A DNA stretch of 22,245 nucleotides from an uncultured Rothia sp. (lineage in GTDB: Bacteria > Actinomycetota > Actinomycetes > Actinomycetales > Micrococcaceae), in NCBI RefSeq assembly GCF_937976295.1, contig NZ_CALJRY010000140.1, forward strand, positions 1 through 22,245, in the 5' to 3' direction. Made by a program: the position numbers and the translations under genes. The stretch's first letter is position 1. Every line of letters begins with the position of its first letter. Shown piece by piece: positions 8,440 through 15,382 of this stretch. Below the pieces are notes generated by a model. It ran no database searches, was not told the DNA's origin, and worked only from the letters and a program-made list of their open reading frames with translations.

Positions 8440-9300
8440 TTAGCGGAGCAATCCGAGCAGGTAGCTACCGTAACCGCTCTTGACGAGGGGGGTAGCGATG
8501 TCGCGCAGCTGCTCATCGGAGAGCCAACCGTGGCGCCACGCAATTTCCTCCGGGCAACCAACTGACAGACCCTGACGGCTCTGAACAGTGCGGATGAAGT
8601 TAGTGGCATCAGCGAGTGAATCAAAGGTTCCGGTGTCGAGCCACGCGGTACCGCGAGGCAGAACCTCAACCTTCAGTTTACCCTGTTCCAGGTAGATGCG
8701 GTTGAGGTCAGTGATTTCCAACTCACCGCGCGGGGAAGGCTTAATCTGGCGTGCATACTCTACAACCTTCGAGTCGTAGAAGTACAGACCCGGAATAGCG
8801 TAGTCGCTCTTGGGGTTTTCAGGCTTCTCCTCAATGGACAGTGCGTTGAAGTCCTCGTCGAACTCCACCACGCCGTAGGCGCGAGGATCAGCAACCCGGT
8901 AAGCGAAGACGGTCGCGCCGTCCTTCTGCTCGTAGGTGGCAAGCTGAGTGCCCAGACCGGGACCGTAGAAGATATTGTCACCGAGCACGAGCGCTACAGG
9001 GTCATTACCAATAAAGTCGGCACCCAGAATAAAAGCCTGTGCCAGACCGTCCGGGGAAGGTTGTACCTTGTATTCGAGATTAATACCAAAACGGGAACCG
9101 TCACCGAGCAGTCGCTGGAACTGCTCCTGGTCGGCAGGAGTGGTAATAATCAAAATATCGCGGATACCCGCCAGCATGAGAGTGGACAGCGGGTAGTAAA
9201 TCATCGGCTTGTCATAGACCGGAGTGAGCTGCTTGCTAATACCCTGAGTGATAGGGTGCAAACGGCTTCCGGTACCGCCGGCAAGAATAATTCCCTTCAT
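8440..9300 (-). CDS. rmlA: Glucose-1-phosphate thymidylyltransferase RmlA
   Basis: Catalyses glucose-1-phosphate + dTTP to dTDP-glucose, the first step of dTDP-L-rhamnose synthesis, in the cytosol. At 286 residues it has the usual family length. Motifs are GGTGSRLHPIT (8-18), KQLTPVYDKPMIYYPLSTLM (23-42), the metal/nucleotide-binding LVLGDNIFYG, and the late LDTGTFDSLADATNFI. It is transcribed divergently from rmlB, with only 74 bases between the two starts, so both promoters must lie in or overlap that gap. The Shine-Dalgarno in front of the ATG is weak (AAGAAG very close to the start). The Wzz-kinase gene follows on the same strand. Confidence 0.96.
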   Translation of the reverse strand: MKGIILAGGTGSRLHPITQGISKQLTPVYDKPMIYYPLSTLMLAGIRDILIITTPADQEQFQRLLGDGSRFGINLEYKVQPSPDGLAQAFILGADFIGNDPVALVLGDNIFYGPGLGTQLATYEQKDGATVFAYRVADPRAYGVVEFDEDFNALSIEEKPENPKSDYAIPGLYFYDSKVVEYARQIKPSPRGELEITDLNRIYLEQGKLKVEVLPRGTAWLDTGTFDSLADATNFIRTVQSRQGLSVGCPEEIAWRHGWLSDEQLRDIATPLVKSGYGSYLLGLLR

Positions 9301-9374
9301 AACTTCTTATTGTGTCATGTTTATCTCTTTGTTGAGGCATAAAAATCGCTGTTTAGCCAGGTAAAATCTACCGT
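9301..9374. promoter_or_regulatory. Divergent promoter region rmlA/rmlB; possible leaderless rmlB start
   Basis: A 74-base AT-rich gap between divergent starts. On the + strand, TAAAAT at 9362-9367 lies exactly where a -10 box would place the transcription start at or next to the rmlB ATG (9375). No good Shine-Dalgarno precedes rmlB: the nearest AGG is 13 bases away. No good -35 box is seen at the normal spacing. I cannot pick an rmlA promoter with confidence. Confidence 0.45.
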
Positions 9375-10373
9375 ATGGCTCACATTCTTGTTACCGGCGG
9401 TGCCGGTTTTATTGGTTCGAACTTTGTTCACCACCTCATCGATAACACTGATCACACTATTACTGTGCTGGATAAGATGACCTACGCCGCAAACGCTGCG
9501 TCTTTGGAGGGTCTTCCTGAGTCCCGCTTCAAGCTCGTCGTAGGCGACATCGCCGACCGCGAGCTGGCTGACGAACTGGTCGGCAAGGCAGACGCTGTTG
9601 TCCACTACGCTGCGGAATCGCACAACGACAACTCCCTGTCCAATCCCGAACCGTTCATCCACACTAACCTCATCGGTACTTTCAGCCTCCTGGAAGCAGT
9701 CCGTAAGCACGGCACTCGCTACCACCACATCTCCACCGACGAGGTCTTCGGCGACCTCGAGCTGGATGATCCGGCAAAGTTTACCGAAACCACCCCCTAC
9801 AATCCCTCTTCCCCTTACTCCTCCACTAAGGCAGGCTCCGACCTGCTCGTTCGTGCATGGGTCCGCTCCTTCGGTATTGAAGCAACCATCTCTAACTGCT
9901 CCAACAACTACGGCCCCTACCAGCACATCGAGAAGTTCATCCCCCGCCAGATCACTAACATCCTCTCGGGTCTGACCCCGAAGCTGTACGGCGAGGGCCT
10001 GAACGTTCGCGACTGGATTCACGCATCCGACCACTCTTCTGCTGTGCTGCGCATCCTGGAGCAGGGCAAGATTGGCGAAACCTACCTCATCGGTGCAGAC
10101 GGCGAAGAGAACAACATCACCGTTCTGCGTACCATCCTGCGCCTGATGGGCAAGGACGAGAACGACTTCGAGCACGTGGTTGACCGCCCCGGTCACGACC
10201 TGCGCTACGCAATCGACGGTAGCCGCCTGCGTGCAGAGCTCGGCTGGGAGCCGAAGTTCACCGACTTCGAGTCCGGTCTTGCCGACACCATTAAGTGGTA
10301 CACCGACAACCGCGGCTGGTGGGAGCCCCTGAAGGCTGAGGTTGAGGCTAAGTACGCAAAGGCTGGCCAGTAA
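9375..10373 (+). CDS. rmlB: dTDP-glucose 4,6-dehydratase RmlB
   Basis: Second enzyme of dTDP-L-rhamnose synthesis, converting dTDP-glucose to dTDP-4-keto-6-deoxyglucose with bound NAD+. At 332 residues it is a standard-length extended SDR protein. It has the Rossmann GGAGFIGSNFVHH (8-20) and YAAESHNDNS. The catalytic acids are in STDEVFGD (T121, D122, E123) and the YxxxK pair is at Y148/K152 in YSSTK. Its TAA stop overlaps the next ATG by one base (TAATG at 10371-10375), so rmlB and the rmlC-rmlD fusion form one translational unit. Codon use is strongly biased towards C-ending codons, as expected of a well-expressed gene. Confidence 0.96.
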   Translation: MAHILVTGGAGFIGSNFVHHLIDNTDHTITVLDKMTYAANAASLEGLPESRFKLVVGDIADRELADELVGKADAVVHYAAESHNDNSLSNPEPFIHTNLIGTFSLLEAVRKHGTRYHHISTDEVFGDLELDDPAKFTETTPYNPSSPYSSTKAGSDLLVRAWVRSFGIEATISNCSNNYGPYQHIEKFIPRQITNILSGLTPKLYGEGLNVRDWIHASDHSSAVLRILEQGKIGETYLIGADGEENNITVLRTILRLMGKDENDFEHVVDRPGHDLRYAIDGSRLRAELGWEPKFTDFESGLADTIKWYTDNRGWWEPLKAEVEAKYAKAGQ

Positions 10374-11797
10374 TGACCAAGGAATTGAAGGTTACTGAAA
10401 CCGAGATTCCCGGCCTGCTCATTATTGACCTGCCGGTTCACGGCGATAACCGCGGCTGGTTCAAGGAAAACTGGCAGCGCGAGAAGATGGTCGCAGCCGG
10501 TCTGCCCGACTTCAACCCCGTCCAGAACAACATCTCGTTCAACGCTTCGGTAGGTACCACCCGCGGTATCCACGCCGAGCCGTGGGATAAGTATGTTTCT
10601 GTTGCGACCGGTCGTATCTTCGGCGCGTGGGTTGACCTGCGTGCCGGCGAGTCTTTCGGTAAGGTCGTCACCGTGGAGCTGGGCCCGGACACCGCAATCT
10701 TCGTGCCCCGCGGCGTGGGTAACTCCTTCCAGACCCTGGAAGAGAACACCGCCTACACCTACCTGGTGAACGATCACTGGTCGGCGGACGCAGTATCCGG
10801 CTACAGCTTCCTGAACCTTGCCGATGAGACCGTCGCAATCGACTGGCCCATCGACCTGGCGAAGGCAGAGCTCTCCGAGAAGGACCGTAACCACCCACGT
10901 CTGAACGAGATCAAGCCCTTGGAAGCCGACCCGATCCTGATTATTGGCGCGGGCGGTCAGCTCGGCACCGAGCTGGTTCGTCAGCTCACCGAGCAGAACG
11001 TACCCTTCCTGGCTGTGGATCGCGACCGCCTCGACCTGGGCAAGCCCGAGCAGTGGCGCGACGCATTCCGCTGGCGCTCCTTCCGCGCGGTCATCAACGC
11101 TGCAGCGTACACCGCAGTGGATCAGGCTGAAACCCCCGAGGGTCGCCGCGACGCCTGGGCAGCTAACGCTCTGGGCGTGAGCGCTCTTGCCTCCATCTGT
11201 GAAGAAGCTAACCTGCCGCTGGTTCACGTATCCACCGACTACGTCTTTGACGGCTCCCTGCCCCTGGGTGAGGAATACCCGGAGGATTACCCCCTGGCAC
11301 CGCTGAGCGTCTACGGCGCGTCCAAGGCTGCCGGTGAGGTTGCCGCTGCCGCATGGCGTAAGCACTACACCCTGCGCACCAGCTGGGTTGTTGGCGCTGG
11401 CAAGAACTTTGTGGGCACCATGGCATCCCTGGCTGAGCGCGGTATCGACCCGTCCGTGGTCGCCGATCAGTGGGGCCGCCCGACCTTCACCCAGGACCTG
11501 GCGGCAGCTGCCCTGCACCTGCTCTTCTCCGGCGCTGAATACGGCACCTACAACGTGTCGAACACCGGTGAAGTCATCAACTGGGCACAGTTCGCTCGTG
11601 CAGTGTACGAGGGCACCGGCCATGACCCGGCACGAGTCAGCGACACCACTACCGAGGAATACTTCGCCAACGCTGAGCTCTTCGCTCACCGTCCGACGAA
11701 CTCGGCGATGGACCTGTCCAAGCTGATTGCTGCAGGCTTCACCCCGCGCGATCACCGCGAGGCGCTCGCCGCCTACCTGGCGGACATGGGCTCCTAA
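10373..11797 (+). CDS. Bifunctional RmlC-RmlD fusion: 4-keto-rhamnose epimerase/reductase
   Basis: A 474-residue fusion giving the last two steps of dTDP-L-rhamnose synthesis. Residues 1 to about 180 are RmlC-like, a cupin epimerase with GTTRGIHAEPWDKYVSVATG containing the expected catalytic base H67, then VDLRAGESFG and IFVPRGVGNSF. Residues about 187-474 are RmlD-like, an NADPH reductase of the extended SDR fold with IIGAGGQLGTELVRQL (190-205), STDYVFDG (287-294) and YGASK (Y314, K318). Where RmlC normally has its catalytic Tyr (the Y before x-P), this protein reads NDHWSAD, placing Trp136 or His135 there. The N-terminal half may therefore work differently or less well. Such fusions are known among Micrococcaceae-type actinobacteria. 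The gene is coupled to rmlB by TAATG. Confidence 0.93.
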   Translation: MTKELKVTETEIPGLLIIDLPVHGDNRGWFKENWQREKMVAAGLPDFNPVQNNISFNASVGTTRGIHAEPWDKYVSVATGRIFGAWVDLRAGESFGKVVTVELGPDTAIFVPRGVGNSFQTLEENTAYTYLVNDHWSADAVSGYSFLNLADETVAIDWPIDLAKAELSEKDRNHPRLNEIKPLEADPILIIGAGGQLGTELVRQLTEQNVPFLAVDRDRLDLGKPEQWRDAFRWRSFRAVINAAAYTAVDQAETPEGRRDAWAANALGVSALASICEEANLPLVHVSTDYVFDGSLPLGEEYPEDYPLAPLSVYGASKAAGEVAAAAWRKHYTLRTSWVVGAGKNFVGTMASLAERGIDPSVVADQWGRPTFTQDLAAAALHLLFSGAEYGTYNVSNTGEVINWAQFARAVYEGTGHDPARVSDTTTEEYFANAELFAHRPTNSAMDLSKLIAAGFTPRDHREALAAYLADMGS

Positions 11798-11861
11798 TCC
11801 TCTAGGGATTCGACCCTATATCTGCTGACAACAGCATAAAAGGCGTGAAAAGCGCCATATC

Positions 11862-11899
11862 ACAGGTTCCCGGCCCTTGAAGAAGAGCCGGGAACCTGT
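11862..11899. repeat. 13-bp perfect inverted repeat overlapping the rplY promoter
   Basis: Arms 11862-11874 (ACAGGTTCCCGGC) and 11887-11899 are perfect reverse complements with a 12-base loop. It follows the rmlC-rmlD stop by 65 bases but lacks a clean T-run, so it could be a terminator for the rml operon. The putative -35 of the next promoter sits across the loop and its -10 begins at the last base of the right arm, so the repeat could equally be an operator. Confidence 0.8.
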
Positions 11900-11904
11900 A
11901 CAAT
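11877..11904 (+). promoter_or_regulatory. Predicted rplY promoter
   Basis: TTGAAG (11877-11882), a 16-base spacer and TACAAT (11899-11904) make a good sigma-70-type (housekeeping) match. The predicted start near 11911 leaves a 5' leader of about 120 bases before rplY. A palindrome ACAATATTGT (11900-11909) overlaps the -10 box and expected start. Confidence 0.6.
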
Positions 11905-11910
11905 ATTGTC

Positions 11911-12032
11911 TTGGCCAAGGCGAGGGCCACCGCAAACGCGGTGAGCCGTTATCGACGAGGTGGCGTACGGATTCTTCATCCGCGCCGTTTCTCTTGGCGC
12001 GTTATGTACAGACTACAGAAATGGAGATTCCC
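11911..12032 (+). promoter_or_regulatory. Structured 5' leader of rplY
   Basis: Two hairpins are visible. The first is GGCCACCGC (11925-11933) with GCGGTGAGCC (11938-11947), nine pairs with one bulged A and an AAAC loop. The second is CGCGCC (11981-11986) with GGCGCG (11996-12001), with a 9-base loop. A long structured leader before a ribosomal protein gene suggests autogenous or translational control. No known leader family was recognised. Confidence 0.45.
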
Positions 12033-12317
12033 ATGGCTGAATTCAAGATTGTTGCAGAGCCCCGCGTTGACTTCGGTAAGGGCTACGCACGCCGCGCACG
12101 CGTTGCAGGCAAGATTCCCGCTGTCGTTTACGGCAACGGCGCAGAGCCCAAGCACCTGATTCTGCCCGGTCACGAGACCACCCTGGCAGTTCGTAACGCA
12201 GACGCAGTGCTGGTTATCGAGGTTGAGGGTGAGACCATCAAGGCTCGCGTTCAGGACATCCAGCGCCACCCCATCCGCCCCGAACTGCAGCACATCGACC
12301 TGGTGTTCGTTGCGTAA
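12033..12317 (+). CDS. rplY: 50S ribosomal protein L25, short form
   Basis: A 94-residue protein of the L25/TL5/CTC family, which binds 5S rRNA in the central protuberance of the large subunit. The family pattern is clear: RARVAGKIPAVVYGNGAEPKHL, then VQDIQRHPIRPELQHIDLVFV. It ends right after the L25 domain, so it lacks the C-terminal beta domain of the roughly 200-residue CTC form common in Gram-positive bacteria and resembles the short E. coli form. The start is ATG 12033 with GGAG 6 bases upstream. A longer in-frame frame runs back to 11877, but that part crosses the promoter and hairpins and is not protein-like. pth follows, a common pairing. Confidence 0.93.
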   Translation: MAEFKIVAEPRVDFGKGYARRARVAGKIPAVVYGNGAEPKHLILPGHETTLAVRNADAVLVIEVEGETIKARVQDIQRHPIRPELQHIDLVFVA

Positions 12318-12362
12318 GTAGCGGATTTCAACGCTTATAGACCGGCATAAGCCGGGCTGGGA

Positions 12363-12395
12363 ACGGCCCGCATCCTCATACGGGGTGCGGGCCGT
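12363..12395 (+). terminator. Terminator after rplY
   Basis: Arms 12363-12375 and 12383-12395 pair over 13 bases with one G-U pair and a 7-base loop, followed by TTTGCAT. The stem is GC-rich and the T-run is short. A smaller hairpin CCGGC-ATAA-GCCGG (12342-12355) lies just before it. It separates rplY from pth, though leakage into pth is possible. Confidence 0.7.
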
Positions 12396-12458
12396 TTGCA
12401 TACCCCGCAGACAAGAAGCGGGAGCAGTCCCTCCGAACTTAGAAAGGTACACGAAGAG

Positions 12459-13046
12459 ATGTCTGATACCTGGCTCATCGTGGGTCTAGGAAACCCCGGC
12501 CCCAACTACGCTAAGACCCGCCACAATATTGGTCAGATGGTTCTGGATGAGCTCGCCAAGGAAGTTGGCGGCAGTTTTAAGAAGCATTCCAAGGCCTCCG
12601 CGGTTGTGGTGGAGGGACGCCTCGGATTTGGTGGCCCCAAGGTCATCCTCATGAAGTCTCTCGGCTACATGAATACCTCGGGCGGCCCGGTCAGCGCCGT
12701 CGCCAAGTTCTACGGCATCGACCCCGACCACATCATCGTTGTGCACGATGAACTCGATATCCCCTTCGACACCATTAAGCTCAAGATCGGTGGGGGAGAG
12801 GGCGGCCATAACGGTCTGCGCGATATCACCAAGGCACTGGGCACCAAGGACTACTACCGTGTGCGCACCGGCATCGGTCGACCTCCCGGACGCATGGACA
12901 CCGCAGACTTCGTGCTCAAGCCCTTTAGCAGCACCGAAGCGAAGGACCTGCCTTTCCTCATTTCGAATGCAGCGGATGCCACCATGATGCTCGTGAAGGA
13001 AGGCCTGCTGGCAACCCAGCAGCGCTACCACGGAGCAGGCTCCTAG
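12459..13046 (+). CDS. pth: Peptidyl-tRNA hydrolase
   Basis: A 195-residue cytosolic enzyme that cleaves the ester bond of peptidyl-tRNA released from stalled ribosomes. The catalytic set is complete: GLGNPGPNY with N12, TRHNIG with the catalytic H22, GYMNTSGG with N72, HDELDIP with D97, and GGGEGGHNGLRDI with N118. Length is normal. The start is ATG 12459, which places LIVGLGNPG near the N-terminus as in all family members. An in-frame extension upstream to 12396 runs through the rplY terminator and is rejected. AGAAAGG (12441-12447) lies about 11 bases upstream. Confidence 0.97.
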   Translation: MSDTWLIVGLGNPGPNYAKTRHNIGQMVLDELAKEVGGSFKKHSKASAVVVEGRLGFGGPKVILMKSLGYMNTSGGPVSAVAKFYGIDPDHIIVVHDELDIPFDTIKLKIGGGEGGHNGLRDITKALGTKDYYRVRTGIGRPPGRMDTADFVLKPFSSTEAKDLPFLISNAADATMMLVKEGLLATQQRYHGAGS

Positions 13047-13062
13047 CCGTATGACCCGTGCC

Positions 13063-13104
13063 GGGTCAACGCTGAACTGGGTCAACACTGAACTGGGGCA
13101 ACGC
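13063..13104. repeat. 16-bp tandem repeat, about 2.6 copies
   Basis: Copies at 13063-13078 (GGGTCAACGCTGAACT) and 13079-13094 differ by one base. A partial third copy (GGGGCAACGC) runs 13095-13104. It lies just after the pth stop in the spacer before sufS. Confidence 0.8.
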
Positions 13105-13187
13105 ATGATATAGGCCGATGTGTGAACTAGGCTCTACCTAACTATGCAAGAGCCCGGTGAGGGAATAAGCTAGAAAAGAATGACGTT

Positions 13188-13229
13188 ATACGCTCCACGA
13201 CGGGAAAATACCCGACCCGTGGAGCGTAT
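13188..13229 (+). promoter_or_regulatory. Long inverted repeat upstream of sufS
   Basis: A 12-base perfect inverted repeat (ATACGCTCCACG at 13188-13199 and its complement at 13218-13229) encloses an inner CGGG-AAAATA-CCCG stem. It ends 12 bases before the GAAGG ribosome binding site of sufS and has no T-run on the + strand, so it looks more like an operator or leader hairpin than a terminator. Confidence 0.6.
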
Positions 13230-13250
13230 GAGCGAGAGAAGAAGGTAATC

Positions 13251-14549
13251 GTGGCTGAATACTCCACCCCCGCCAACACCCCGCTGAGCGACGACATCGT
13301 ACGCCAGCTTCGCCAGGACTTCCCGATCCTCAACACTGAGGTCAACGGGCATCCCTTGGTCTACCTGGATTCGGGGGCGACCAGCCAGAAACCCCTTCAG
13401 GTTCTCGACGCAGAACGCGACTTCTACCTGCACGCTAACTCCGCCGTACACCGCGGCGCCCACACCCTCGCGGTCGAAGCAACCGACCTGTTTGAGGATG
13501 CGCGCATCACCGTCGCGAATTTCGTCGGCGCCACTGACGAAGAAATCGTGTGGACCTCCAACGCAACCGAGGCGCTGAACCTGGTTGCCTACTCCATCGG
13601 CAACGCCTCCCAGGGCATCGGTGGTCCTGCCGCTGAGCGTTTCGCGCTGAAGCCCGGCGATGAAATCGTCACCACGGAGATTGAGCACCACGCGAACCTC
13701 ATTCCCTGGCAGATTCTTGCTCAGCGTACCGGCGCGACTCTGCGCCACATCCCCTCCACCGAGGACGGTCAGCTCGACTACGCGGCAGCCGAGGACATCA
13801 TCAACGAGAAGACCCGCATCGTGGCCTTCACCCACGTCTCGAACGTGACCGGCGCGATTACCGATGTGCCCCGCATGGTTGCCATGGCGCGCAAGCATGG
13901 CGCGCTTATCGTGCTGGACGCCTGCCAGTCCGTACCGCACATGCCCGTAGACTTCCACGCCCTGGACGTCGACTTCGCGGCGTTCTCCGGCCACAAGATG
14001 CTGGCACCCACCGGTATCGGTGCCCTCTACGGCCGTGCTGAACTGCTTGAAGCTCTGCCGCCCTTCCTGACCGGTGGCTCCATGATTACCCGCGTGGGTC
14101 TGCAGGACGCAGAATACATGCCCGCCCCCATCAAGTTTGAGGCAGGCACCCAGCGCGTCTCGCAGGCAGTCGCTTTCGCCGCTGCTGTGCGCTACCTGCA
14201 GCACCTGGGCATGGAGAACGTTGAGGCCTGGGAACACGAACTGGGCGCCCGCCTCGTTGAGGGCGTTCAGAAGATTGAGGGCGTGCGCCTGCTCGGCCCC
14301 ACCGACCCCACCAAACGTGCCGGACTGGTTGCTCTCGCTATCGATGGTGTGCACCCGCACGACGTGGGTCAGCTGCTCGATACTCAGGGCATCGCCGTGC
14401 GCGTGGGTCACCACTGCGCCCAGCCTCTGCATCGCTGCGCCGGTGTGACCGCCTCGACTCGCGCCTCCACCTACATCTACAACACCACCGAAGACGTGGA
14501 CGCTTTCCTGAAGGCACTGGCCGAGGTGCGCCCCTACTTCGGCTTTTAA
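13251..14549 (+). CDS. sufS: Cysteine desulfurase SufS
   Basis: A 432-residue PLP enzyme of the class II (SufS) cysteine desulfurases, removing sulfur from cysteine for Fe-S cluster assembly in the cytosol. Seen in sequence: LDSGATSQKP near the start, TEIEHHANLIPW with the PLP-stacking H146/H147, VLDACQSVPH with D223, the Schiff-base lysine K249 in SGHKML, and the active-site loop RVGHHCAQPLHRCAG with C389. The start is GTG 13251, 5 bases after GAAGG. sufU follows 65 bases later. The scaffold genes sufB, sufC and sufD are not in the window. Confidence 0.95.
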   Translation: MAEYSTPANTPLSDDIVRQLRQDFPILNTEVNGHPLVYLDSGATSQKPLQVLDAERDFYLHANSAVHRGAHTLAVEATDLFEDARITVANFVGATDEEIVWTSNATEALNLVAYSIGNASQGIGGPAAERFALKPGDEIVTTEIEHHANLIPWQILAQRTGATLRHIPSTEDGQLDYAAAEDIINEKTRIVAFTHVSNVTGAITDVPRMVAMARKHGALIVLDACQSVPHMPVDFHALDVDFAAFSGHKMLAPTGIGALYGRAELLEALPPFLTGGSMITRVGLQDAEYMPAPIKFEAGTQRVSQAVAFAAAVRYLQHLGMENVEAWEHELGARLVEGVQKIEGVRLLGPTDPTKRAGLVALAIDGVHPHDVGQLLDTQGIAVRVGHHCAQPLHRCAGVTASTRASTYIYNTTEDVDAFLKALAEVRPYFGF

Positions 14550-14614
14550 AGCAGATGCGTTAGAAGCTAACGCCCCAATTTTTCAGACATACCAACTGAC
14601 GGAAGAAGATCACC

Positions 14615-15085
14615 GTGTCTCTTGAATCCCTGTACCAGGAAATTATTCTGGAGCATTCTAAGCAGCGCAGCGGCGAGCACCTCGTAGAGGTACCCGCCGG
14701 CCATGCAAGCGCCGATAACCACCAGTACAACCCCACCTGCGGCGACGAAATTAACCTGCGCGTGGTGCTCTCTGAGGAGCTGAAGGACGGCGAGAAGACC
14801 ATCGAATCGGTCTCCTGGGAGGGCGACGGCTGCTCCATCTCCATGGCTGCCGCCTCCGTGCTCTCTGAAATGGCGCCCGGCATGACCACCTCTGAGCTGC
14901 AGAGTCACGTGGATGCGTTCCGCGAGATGCTGCGCTCGCGCGGTAAGGTGACCCTGGACGAGGAAGAGTACGGCGATATGGCGGCTTTCTCCGGCGTTTC
15001 GAAGTTCATGGCGCGCGTGAAGTGTGCGATGCTTTCGTGGGTTGCGGTTGAGGAAGCTACTAAGGAAGCGGCCGCGAAGAACTAG
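14615..15085 (+). CDS. sufU: SufU-type Fe-S assembly sulfurtransferase/scaffold
   Basis: A 156-residue IscU-fold protein of the SufU type. It is the zinc-dependent partner that accepts sulfur from SufS in Gram-positive bacteria. The three conserved cysteines and an aspartate are present: C42 and D44 in NPTCGD, C73 in GDGCSISMAAAS and C137 in RVKCAMLSW. It also carries the SufU-specific insertion between the second and third cysteines (about 87-130). The start is GTG 14615 with GGAAGAAG upstream. It forms the usual sufS-sufU pair. Confidence 0.94.
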   Translation: MSLESLYQEIILEHSKQRSGEHLVEVPAGHASADNHQYNPTCGDEINLRVVLSEELKDGEKTIESVSWEGDGCSISMAAASVLSEMAPGMTTSELQSHVDAFREMLRSRGKVTLDEEEYGDMAAFSGVSKFMARVKCAMLSWVAVEEATKEAAAKN

Positions 15086-15301
15086 CTCTTTGCCAAGAGG
15101 GCAGGTTGGGTCATTCGGCAGTTAGCCGATATTTGAACGCCAATCGAAAATATCGAATGGAGCCATCGACAATATATTGCATTGATGTGTAATGTTTTTC
15201 GATAAACTTTTAGCGGTAAGCACCGAACGAGACCCTAGCTGAGAATCTACTCCCTACCCTTTCTTGATATAAGATTTCTTTGTTTTAAATCAATATGACG
15301 A

Positions 15302-15341
15302 AAATATGAGGCGGATACTACACTGTATCCGCCTCATATTT
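15302..15341. terminator. Perfect 17-bp bidirectional terminator
   Basis: Arms 15302-15318 and 15325-15341 are perfect reverse complements around a TACACT loop. The GC core is flanked by A-rich and T-rich ends, so it works on paper in both directions. It lies 217 bases after sufU. Confidence 0.88.
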
Positions 15342-15373
15342 ATATCTTTTCCTTTTTCCTTCAAAAAGGTGAC

Positions 15374-15382
15374 TGGTAAAAT
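15374..15382 (+). promoter_or_regulatory. Possible extended -10 promoter
   Basis: TGG then TAAAAT matches an extended -10 element (TGnTAAAAT). No good -35 box is present at the expected distance, which falls in the T-rich tail after the terminator. If used, it would give a leader of more than 200 bases for the cytidylyltransferase gene. Confidence 0.35.

Noticed and set aside
9332..9367. TTGAGG...TAAAAT as a standard promoter for rmlB
   Set aside because: The spacer is 24 bases, too long for a normal sigma-70-type promoter. Only the -10 part is kept as a suggestion.
10205..11755. 516-codon open frame on the - strand
   Set aside because: Antisense to the RmlC-RmlD fusion. Its translation is Val/Gly/Cys-rich with no family pattern, as expected from C-ending codons read backwards.
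11877..12032. N-terminal extension of L25
   Set aside because: It crosses the promoter and hairpins. ATG 12033 has GGAG at ideal spacing and gives a normal L25 start.
13063..13104. CRISPR-like repeats
   Set aside because: The units are contiguous 16-mers without unique spacers, and no cas genes are present.
13170..14432. 420-codon open frame on the - strand
   Set aside because: Antisense to sufS, whose motifs are complete on the + strand.
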